A stretch of DNA of 6,380 bases from Pseudomonadota bacterium (GTDB lineage: Bacteria; Pseudomonadota; Gammaproteobacteria; Xanthomonadales; Xanthomonadaceae), in the NCBI GenBank assembly GCA_023388955.1, contig JAEWFH010000051.1:1-6380 (forward strand), read 5' to 3'. Below are positions 1 through 5,275 of this stretch, one piece after another (positions within the stretch are counted from its first letter, which is position 1; each line of letters starts with the position of its first letter). A program made the translations under genes and the position numbers. The notes below the pieces were generated by a model. The model was not told where the DNA came from, searched no databases, and was given only the letters and a program-made list of their open reading frames with translations.

Positions 1-1
1 C

Positions 2-223
2 CTGGTACAGACGGTGGCGATCTTCCAGGTCGGTGGCGGAAGCGCCGGACAGACTGGCCTTCAGCGCCAGCTGCAGGACACCGTGGTGATCCCGGCTCCG
101 CCAGCGGCTCGTCCGGCCCGGCAGGAACGGCCGTCCCGTGCCGCCAATGACGGCACCCGCTCGATGCCTGCTCCGCCACGCGCCGTGGCCGGCGGTGGCG
201 ACGCGCACTGGCAGGAGTTCTGA
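2..223 (+). CDS. Methyl-accepting chemotaxis protein, C-terminal end only (5' partial), with CheR-docking pentapeptide
   Basis: Only the last 73 codons are present and the gene continues off the left edge. The first ten residues, LVQTVAIFQV, align with the end of the Tsr signalling helix (LTEAVAVFRI in E. coli), which marks this as the end of a chemoreceptor cytoplasmic domain. About 58 residues rich in Gly, Ala, Pro and Arg follow, as expected for the flexible arm of high-abundance receptors. The protein ends in HWQEF, which fits the aromatic-x-x-aromatic pentapeptide (NWETF in Tsr and Tar) that tethers CheR and CheB. The CheR encoded downstream has the matching binding loop. The ligand-binding part lies outside the window, so the stimulus is unknown. 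A hairpin at 250-277 probably ends its transcript. The reading is secure for the tail; the receptor assignment rests on the short helix end plus the pentapeptide and the context. Confidence 0.85.
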   Translation: MVQTVAIFQVGGGSAGQTGLQRQLQDTVVIPAPPAARPARQERPSRAANDGTRSMPAPPRAVAGGGDAHWQEF

Positions 224-249
224 CCCGCGCCACGACCGAAAGCCGCAGC

Positions 250-283
250 AGGGGCGTACCGGCAACGGTGCGCCCCTTCCTGC
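250..283 (+). terminator. Probable intrinsic terminator after the upstream receptor gene
   Basis: The arms AGGGGCGTACC (250-260) and GGTGCGCCCCT (267-277) pair over 11 positions with one G-U wobble, around a six-base loop GGCAAC. The hairpin begins 27 bases after the receptor stop codon. Weak extra pairing of GCAG (245-248) with CTGC (280-283) is possible. The following tract is only TTCCT, so the T-run is poor. It may work as an imperfect intrinsic terminator or as a 3'-end-stabilising hairpin. Confidence 0.6.
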
Positions 284-297
284 GTCCGGGGCCCTGC

Positions 298-324
298 TTC
301 AGATACCGCCGCTGCGGCCGATAT
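298..324 (+). promoter_or_regulatory. Candidate sigma-28 (FliA) promoter for the Aer-like receptor and che operon
   Basis: The octamer GCCGATAT at 317-324 matches seven of eight bases of the flagellar sigma-28 -10 element GCCGATAA. Eleven bases upstream, TTCAGATA at 298-305 matches four of eight bases of the -35 element TAAAGTTT. The spacing of 11 bases between octamers is the E. coli consensus spacing. Transcription would start near 331, giving a leader of about 50 bases before the ATG at 383. The site lies just after the terminator-like hairpin, where a promoter would be expected. The weak -35 keeps the confidence moderate. Confidence 0.45.
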
Positions 325-369
325 CCCGTACAGCTGCGGACCACCCGCGATCCGGTACCCCACGCCGGC

Positions 370-373
370 GGAG
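370..373 (+). promoter_or_regulatory. Ribosome binding site of the Aer-like receptor
   Basis: GGAG lies nine bases before the ATG at 383, a normal Shine-Dalgarno spacing. It supports that ATG as the start. Residue-by-residue agreement with E. coli Aer numbering also supports it. Confidence 0.65.
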
Positions 374-382
374 CCCTATCCC

Positions 383-2650
383 ATGCGGACCAACCTTCCG
401 GTCACCGGCAAGGCGATCGAACTCGACGAAACCGACATCCTCGTCTCGGCCACGGATACCGACGGCGTGATCCGCATGGCGAACCGGGACTTCATCCGGA
501 TCAGCGGTTTCACCGAGGCCGAGCTGCTCGGCCAGGCCCACAACCTGGTGCGCCACCCGGACATGCCGCCGCAGGTGTTCGCCGACCTGTGGCGGACGCT
601 GAAGGCCGGCCGGCCGTGGGTGGGCATCATCAAGAACCGGGCGAAGAACGGCGATCACTACTGGGTGCGCGGCAACGTCGCCCCGGTGCACGAGGACGGC
701 CAGCTCACCGGCTACATGTCGGTGCGGCGCAGGGCGACCGCGGCGGAGATCGCACGGGCCGAGGCGGCGTACGCCGCCCTGCGCGCCGGGCGCGACCAGG
801 GGCTGCGCCTGCACGTGGGCCAGGTCGCGCGCCGCGACCTGCTGCGGGAACTCAACCCGCTGTGGCGGCTGTCGCTGCGCCAGCGGCTGATGCTGGCCGC
901 GCTGGGCGCGACCGGCGCCAGCGCGGGGTTGCTCTGGCTGTCCGGGCGCGGGGTGGATCCCTCGCTGCCCTGGCTGGGCGTGCTCGGCCTGGGCGCGGTC
1001 GCCGCGTACTGCGCATGGTGGCTGTCGCGCGACGTGGTGGACCGGCTCGAAGGCGCCGCCGGGCACTTCCGGCGGATTGCCAGCGGGCAGTACGACGACC
1101 CGATCCCCATCGACCGCGACGACGAGATCGGCCGGGTCATGCAGGGCCTGAAATCGATGCAGGTCCGGCTCGGGTTCGAGGTCGTGGAGTCCCAGCGCCG
1201 GGCGCGCAGCACCGCGCGCGTGCAGCGGGCGCTCGATGTCGCCCCTGCCAGCGTCCTGGTGGCCAACCACGAGCTGCAGCTGGTGTATGCCAACGAGGCG
1301 GCGAAGGGACTGCTCGCGGGGATCGCCGCGGACGTCCGCACCGCCGTCACCGGCTTCGATCCGGCCCGGCTCGGGGAGGTCGACCTGGCGTCCCTGCTGT
1401 CCGGTACCGGCCTGGACCGGGCCTCGCTGCAGGCACTCCGGGGCACGGGCTCGCATCGCCTGCAACTGGGCAGCCGCAGCCTGGACCTGACCGTGACCCC
1501 GGTGGTGGAGAACGGCGTCCAGATCGGCGTGGTCACCGAGCTGCGCGACCGCACCGAGGCGCTGGCCATGCAGGACGAGGTCGCCGAGGTCCTGCGCGCG
1601 GCGGCGGCCGGCGACTTCAGCCGGCGCATCCGCATCGACGACAAGCACGGCTTCCTGCGCGTCATCGCCGGCAACATCGACCAGTTGCTGGAGGCCACCA
1701 GCCACAGCCTGGAGGCCATGCAGCAGGTGCTGGCGGCGCTGGCCGGCGGCGACCTCACCCGGCGCATCGAGTCCGACCTGCAGGGCGTGTTCGGACGCAT
1801 GAAGGACAGCACCAACCAGACCGTGGACCAGCTTTCGGCGATCGTCTCCGGGATCCAGGACGGCGCCCGCGGGATCGACGGGGCCGCCGCCCGCATCGCC
1901 AGCGGCAACGCGGACCTGTCGCGCCGCACCGAGGAGCAGGCCGCCGCGCTGCAGGAAACCGCGGCCTCGCTGGAGTCGCTGACCGCCACCGTGCGGCAGA
2001 CCGCCGGCAACGCGATGCAGGCCAGCGAGCTGGCCCGTGGCACCGCCCAGGCCGCCGGACATGGCGGCGAGCTGACCTCGCGGGTGGTCGAGACCATGGC
2101 CGAGATCGATGCCGCCTCGCGCCGCATCGTCGACATCATCGCGGTCATCGACGGCATCGCCTTCCAGACCAACATCCTGGCGCTCAATGCCGCGGTCGAG
2201 GCCGCGCGGGCCGGGGAGCAGGGCCGCGGCTTCGCGGTGGTCGCCGCAGAGGTACGCACCCTGGCGCAGCGTTCCGCCGGCGCGGCCCGCGAGATCAAGC
2301 AGCTGATCGAGGCCTCGGTGGATACCGTGGGCAGCGGCAGCCGCCTGGTGGGGGAGGCCGGCGGCGCGATCAGCGAGGTCGTGGCCAGCGTCCGGCAGGT
2401 GGCCGGGCTGATCGCCGAGATCAGCTCCGCCGCGCAGGAGCAGTCGACCGGCATCGGCCAGGTCAACCAGGCCATCGCCCAGATGGACGAAGGCACCCAG
2501 CACAACGCCGAGCTGGTCGAACAGGCACGCCGCGCGGCGAACGAGCTGGAGCGCCAGTCGGGCCAACTGGTGGGCTCGGTCGCCGCGTTCCGGCTTGCCG
2601 CGGACGCGCCGGCCGCCCACGTGACGCAGCGGGTGGCGGTCCATGGCTGA
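383..2650 (+). CDS. Aer-like redox/oxygen chemoreceptor with two PAS domains and multiple HAMP units
   Basis: This 755-residue membrane receptor probably senses redox state or oxygen through FAD. PAS1 (about 15-125) carries the Aer FAD-site residues at the same numbers as in E. coli Aer: N34, R57, H58 and D60 (VRHPDMP), W79, N85 and Y93 (NGDHYWVR). This agreement also supports the start at 383. Two hydrophobic segments (about 169-187 and 196-215) flank a very short loop, so there is no periplasmic sensor. A HAMP (about 216-270), a second PAS (280-393, ending in LRDRTEA) and two HAMP-like repeats (GDFSRRI at 410-416, GDLTRRI at 456-462) follow. The signalling hairpin has a Tsr-like tip at 590-625. 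Methylation-type pairs are E518/Q519, Q524/E525 and Q685/E686. There is no C-terminal pentapeptide. E. coli Aer is shorter (506 residues) and lacks PAS2, so no symbol is given. The stop codon overlaps cheR by 8 bases. Confidence 0.93.
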   Translation: MRTNLPVTGKAIELDETDILVSATDTDGVIRMANRDFIRISGFTEAELLGQAHNLVRHPDMPPQVFADLWRTLKAGRPWVGIIKNRAKNGDHYWVRGNVAPVHEDGQLTGYMSVRRRATAAEIARAEAAYAALRAGRDQGLRLHVGQVARRDLLRELNPLWRLSLRQRLMLAALGATGASAGLLWLSGRGVDPSLPWLGVLGLGAVAAYCAWWLSRDVVDRLEGAAGHFRRIASGQYDDPIPIDRDDEIGRVMQGLKSMQVRLGFEVVESQRRARSTARVQRALDVAPASVLVANHELQLVYANEAAKGLLAGIAADVRTAVTGFDPARLGEVDLASLLSGTGLDRASLQALRGTGSHRLQLGSRSLDLTVTPVVENGVQIGVVTELRDRTEALAMQDEVAEVLRAAAAGDFSRRIRIDDKHGFLRVIAGNIDQLLEATSHSLEAMQQVLAALAGGDLTRRIESDLQGVFGRMKDSTNQTVDQLSAIVSGIQDGARGIDGAAARIASGNADLSRRTEEQAAALQETAASLESLTATVRQTAGNAMQASELARGTAQAAGHGGELTSRVVETMAEIDAASRRIVDIIAVIDGIAFQTNILALNAAVEAARAGEQGRGFAVVAAEVRTLAQRSAGAAREIKQLIEASVDTVGSGSRLVGEAGGAISEVVASVRQVAGLIAEISSAAQEQSTGIGQVNQAIAQMDEGTQHNAELVEQARRAANELERQSGQLVGSVAAFRLAADAPAAHVTQRVAVHG

Positions 2651-3515
2651 CACCTTCGCCCCGCCCCTGGACGCACCCGCCGACACGCGCGAGTTCGAGT
2701 TCGACGAGCGCGACTTCCGGCGCGTGGCGCGGCTGATCCACTCCCGCGCCGGGATCCACCTGAACCCGCACAAGCGCGACATGGTCTACAGCCGCCTGGC
2801 ACGCCGCGTGCGGGCGCTCGGGCTCACGCGCTTCTGCGACTACCTGGACCGGCTCGAATCGGTCGGCGGCGCGGAGTGGGAGGCCTTCACCAACGCGCTG
2901 ACCACCAACCTCACCTCGTTCTTCCGCGAGGCCCACCATTTCGACAACCTGGCCAGCCACCTGCAGGCGATGCACGCGCGCGATGGCGGGACCCTGGAGA
3001 TCTGGTGCAACGCCGCCTCCACCGGCGAGGAACCCTGGTCGATCGCCATCACCGCCTGCGAGGCCTTCGGCACGCTATCGCCGCCGGTACGGATCCTGGC
3101 CACCGACATCGACACCAACGTGCTGCGCACCGCCGCCGCGGCCACCTATCCGCTGGAGCGCATCGAGCGGGTCTCGCCACAGCGCCGCCGCGCCTTCTTC
3201 CAGAAGGGCACCGGCCCCAACGACGGGCTGTGCCGGGTGCGCCCGCAGCTGCAGTCGCTGGTGCAGTTCCGTCCGCTCAACCTGCTCGACGACGACTACC
3301 GGCTGCGCGGCGGGTTCGCGGCGGTGTTCTGCCGCAACGTGATGATCTACTTCGACAAGCCGACCCAGCACCACGTGCTGGGCCGGATCGTCCCGCTGCT
3401 CGCGCCGGGCGGGCTGCTCTACGCCGGCCACTCGGAGACCTTCACCCACGCTGCCGACCTGGTGGTGCCCTGCGGCCAGACGACCTACCGCGCGGCCGGG
3501 AAGGCCGGGGCATGA
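2643..3515 (+). CDS. cheR: Chemotaxis protein methyltransferase CheR
   Basis: CheR transfers methyl groups from S-adenosylmethionine to receptor glutamates during adaptation. The 290-residue product is close to the 286 of E. coli CheR. The N-terminal helical domain (about 20-90) includes AGIHLNPHKRDMVYSRL. TTNLTSFFREAHHF (87-100) is the conserved linker region. The SAM site is seen in NAASTGEEPWS (123-133) and in D155 of ATDID. FCRNVMIYFDK (229-239) and AGHSE (261-265) are family signatures. The beta-subdomain has KGTGPNDGLCRVR (188-200), matching the pentapeptide-binding loop of enterobacterial CheR (R187, G188, G190, G194, R197 there), with Lys for the first Arg. This marks it as probably pentapeptide-dependent. 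The ATG lies 8 bases inside the end of the receptor gene with only a weak Shine-Dalgarno, so translation is probably coupled. Confidence 0.97.
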   Translation: MADTFAPPLDAPADTREFEFDERDFRRVARLIHSRAGIHLNPHKRDMVYSRLARRVRALGLTRFCDYLDRLESVGGAEWEAFTNALTTNLTSFFREAHHFDNLASHLQAMHARDGGTLEIWCNAASTGEEPWSIAITACEAFGTLSPPVRILATDIDTNVLRTAAAATYPLERIERVSPQRRRAFFQKGTGPNDGLCRVRPQLQSLVQFRPLNLLDDDYRLRGGFAAVFCRNVMIYFDKPTQHHVLGRIVPLLAPGGLLYAGHSETFTHAADLVVPCGQTTYRAAGKAGA

Positions 3516-4123
3516 GCAACCAGGCGACCGCCAGCCCGGTGAGCGAACCGGGCAGCTACTGGGACCGGGAGCTGGGCACGCATGCGCTGCGCCTGCTCCC
3601 GGCCGACTACCGGGTCAGCAACGAACCGCTGGCGCTGGTCACCCTGCTCGGCTCCTGCGTGGCGGCCTGCCTGTACGACCCCGCCGTCGGCGTGGGTGGC
3701 ATGAACCACTTCCTGCTTCCCGGCGGGCACCTCGGCGACGACAGCGACCCCAGCGCCCGCTACGGGGTGCATGCGATGGAACTGCTGATCAACGACCTGC
3801 TCAAGCGCGGCGCCCGCCGCCAGCGGCTGCAGGCGAAGGTGTTTGGCGGCGGCAACGTGCTCAGCGGCTTCCAGCTGGACCCGGTCGGCACCCGCAACGC
3901 CCGCTTCGTGCTGCAGTACCTGGCGGCCGAGGGCATTCCCGTGGTCGCCCAGGACCTGGGCGACATCCAGGCACGCAAGGTGTGCTTCTTCGTCCAGACC
4001 GGGCGCACCCTGGTCAAGCGCCTGCCGCCGACGCGCGAGGACGAGGAGATCGTGCGCGCCGAGCGTGCCTACCTGGGCAACCTGAGCCGGGCCCCGGTGG
4101 CCGGCAGCGTGGAGCTGTTCTGA
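3512..4123 (+). CDS. cheD: Chemoreceptor glutamine deamidase CheD
   Basis: CheD deamidates selected glutamines of chemoreceptors to glutamates, maturing them as methylation substrates; in some bacteria it also partners CheC. The 203-residue product has the active-site segment LVTLLGSCVAACLYDP with C49 as the predicted nucleophile. H66 of GGMNHFLLP lies 17 residues on, the same spacing as Cys27-His44 of Thermotoga CheD. T44 is the likely third residue, although it sits five rather than six residues before the Cys. KVFGGGNVL and the glycine-rich core are also typical. An N-terminal extension of about 35 residues precedes the core. The start overlaps the cheR stop as ATGA (3512-3515), with GGAAGG at 3499-3504 as ribosome binding site. 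No cheC is in the window, so it probably serves as a deamidase alongside CheB. Confidence 0.95.
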   Translation: MSNQATASPVSEPGSYWDRELGTHALRLLPADYRVSNEPLALVTLLGSCVAACLYDPAVGVGGMNHFLLPGGHLGDDSDPSARYGVHAMELLINDLLKRGARRQRLQAKVFGGGNVLSGFQLDPVGTRNARFVLQYLAAEGIPVVAQDLGDIQARKVCFFVQTGRTLVKRLPPTREDEEIVRAERAYLGNLSRAPVAGSVELF

Positions 4124-5223
4124 TGGACACAACAACGGAACCTGCAGACGAAAGGGGCACCCGCCCGGTACGGGTACTGGTCGTCGACGACTCGGCGGTC
4201 ATGCGCCAGCTGATGCCGGCGTTGCTGCGCGAGGACCCGCGCATCGAGGTGGTGGGTACGGCCGCCGATGCCTACATCGCCCGCAACAAGATCCAGCGCC
4301 TGGCCCCGGACGTACTCACCCTGGACGTGGAAATGCCGCGCATGGACGGGCTGAGCTTCCTGCGCAACCTGATGCGCCAGAGCCCGATGCCGGTGGTGAT
4401 GGTGTCCTCGCTCACCGAGCAGGGCGCCAGCGTGACCCTGGACGCGCTCGCCTCCGGTGCGGTGGACTTCATCGGCAAGCCGCGTGCGGATGCGCCCGCG
4501 GTCCTGGCCGCCTACGCCACGGAGCTGCGCGCCAAGGTCCTGGCCGCCGCCCGGGCACGGGTCCGCTCGACCGGCCCCGCACGCCCGGTCGGCGCCCCGG
4601 CACCTGCCGTGGCCAGGCTGGCGTCGACGCGTGCCTCGGCACCGGGACTGGTCGTGATCGGTGCCTCCACCGGCGGCACCGAGGCGATCCGGCAGGTGCT
4701 CGCTCCGCTGCCGGCGGACATGCCGCCGGTGCTGATCGCCCAGCACATCCCGGCCACCTTCAGCGCCGCCTTCGCCGAACGGCTGGACCGGCATTGCGCG
4801 CTCACCGTCAGCCAGGCGGTCGACGGCGAGCCGCTGCAGCCGGGGCATGCCTATGTGGCCCCCGGGGGCCGGCATCTGCGCGTCCGCCGCCAGCACGGCA
4901 CCCTGCGCTGTGCCATCAGCGACGAGCCGGCGCCGTTCCGGCCCAGCGTCGATGCGCTGTTCGAGTCGGCCGCCGAACACGTGGGCGGCGCCACCTGCGC
5001 CGCATTGCTGACCGGCATGGGCAGCGATGGTGCCCGCGGGATGCTCGCGCTGCGCCGCGCCGGTGCCCGGACCGTTGCCCAGGACCGGGCCAGCAGCGTG
5101 GTCTGGGGGATGCCGGGCGCGGCGGTCGCCCTGTCGGCGGCCACCGACGTGGTGCCGCTCGGCGAGGTGGCGGCACTGCTGCTGGCGCGTCCCGGTGGCG
5201 CTTCCGCGACCAGCACCGGCTAA
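4123..5223 (+). CDS. cheB: Chemotaxis response regulator methylesterase/glutamine deamidase CheB
   Basis: CheB removes methyl groups from receptors and can deamidate glutamines; it is switched on by phosphoryl transfer from CheA. The 366-residue product has a receiver domain (about 15-135) with acidic pocket D22/D23, phosphoacceptor D68 (TLDVEMPRMDG), S95/S96 and K119 (GKP). A linker rich in Ala, Pro and Arg (about 144-175) follows. The esterase domain (about 176-355) shows the catalytic triad S182 (GASTGG), H208 (AQHIP) and D302 (TGMGSDGA); the Ser-His spacing of 26 is that of enterobacterial CheB. The start is the ATG at 4123, which shares one base with the cheD stop (TGATG). GGAG at 4111-4114 lies eight bases upstream. 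The frame stays open upstream to 3982, but that stretch is inside cheD and does not look like CheB. The domain set is complete. Confidence 0.97.
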   Translation: MDTTTEPADERGTRPVRVLVVDDSAVMRQLMPALLREDPRIEVVGTAADAYIARNKIQRLAPDVLTLDVEMPRMDGLSFLRNLMRQSPMPVVMVSSLTEQGASVTLDALASGAVDFIGKPRADAPAVLAAYATELRAKVLAAARARVRSTGPARPVGAPAPAVARLASTRASAPGLVVIGASTGGTEAIRQVLAPLPADMPPVLIAQHIPATFSAAFAERLDRHCALTVSQAVDGEPLQPGHAYVAPGGRHLRVRRQHGTLRCAISDEPAPFRPSVDALFESAAEHVGGATCAALLTGMGSDGARGMLALRRAGARTVAQDRASSVVWGMPGAAVALSAATDVVPLGEVAALLLARPGGASATSTG

Positions 5224-5247
5224 AGCCCGGCTGCTCCCGGCCGTTAC
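5221..5247 (+). promoter_or_regulatory. Candidate sigma-28 (FliA) promoter overlapping the cheB stop codon
   Basis: TAAAGCCC at 5221-5228 carries the TAAAG core of the sigma-28 -35 element (five of eight bases of TAAAGTTT). Its first three bases are the cheB TAA stop. After exactly 11 bases comes GCCGTTAC at 5240-5247, matching six of eight bases of the -10 element GCCGATAA. Transcription would start near 5254, about 20 bases before the ATG at 5276, so the last receptor could be expressed separately from the che genes. The octamer spacing equals that of the candidate at 298-324. Confidence 0.5.
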
Positions 5248-5275
5248 CTCAAGTACATCGCCCCCGACGAGAGCC

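Noticed and set aside
175..189. Palindrome GCCACG-CGC-CGTGGC
   Set aside because: It lies inside the receptor linker coding region. Short GC palindromes are expected by chance at this base composition.
268..2736. 822-codon + strand frame overlapping the Aer-like receptor
   Set aside because: The product is dominated by Arg, Gly, Pro and Ala and has no domain signatures. It is a frame-shifted shadow of the real gene.
299..2782. Very long open frame on the - strand across the Aer-like receptor
   Set aside because: Its product is low-complexity and resembles no family, and it lies opposite a receptor with unambiguous domains. Long antisense frames are normal in GC-rich coding DNA.
3982..4122. 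47-codon upstream extension of cheB
   Set aside because: It lies within the cheD coding sequence in another frame and is Arg/Ala/Gly-rich. The ATG at 4123 has a ribosome binding site and gives a standard CheB N-terminus.
4109..4123. CheD C-terminus SVELF as a receptor-type docking pentapeptide
   Set aside because: The position that needs an aromatic residue is Val, so the pentapeptide pattern is not met.
5228..5243. Possible terminator hairpin after cheB
   Set aside because: Only a four-base CGGC/GCCG stem with an eight-base loop and no T-run. The same bases are better explained by the candidate promoter.
5249..5270. Alternative sigma-28 site using TCAAGTAC and CCCGACGA
   Set aside because: The boxes are only six bases apart, too close, and the -10 match is poorer than for the site at 5221-5247.
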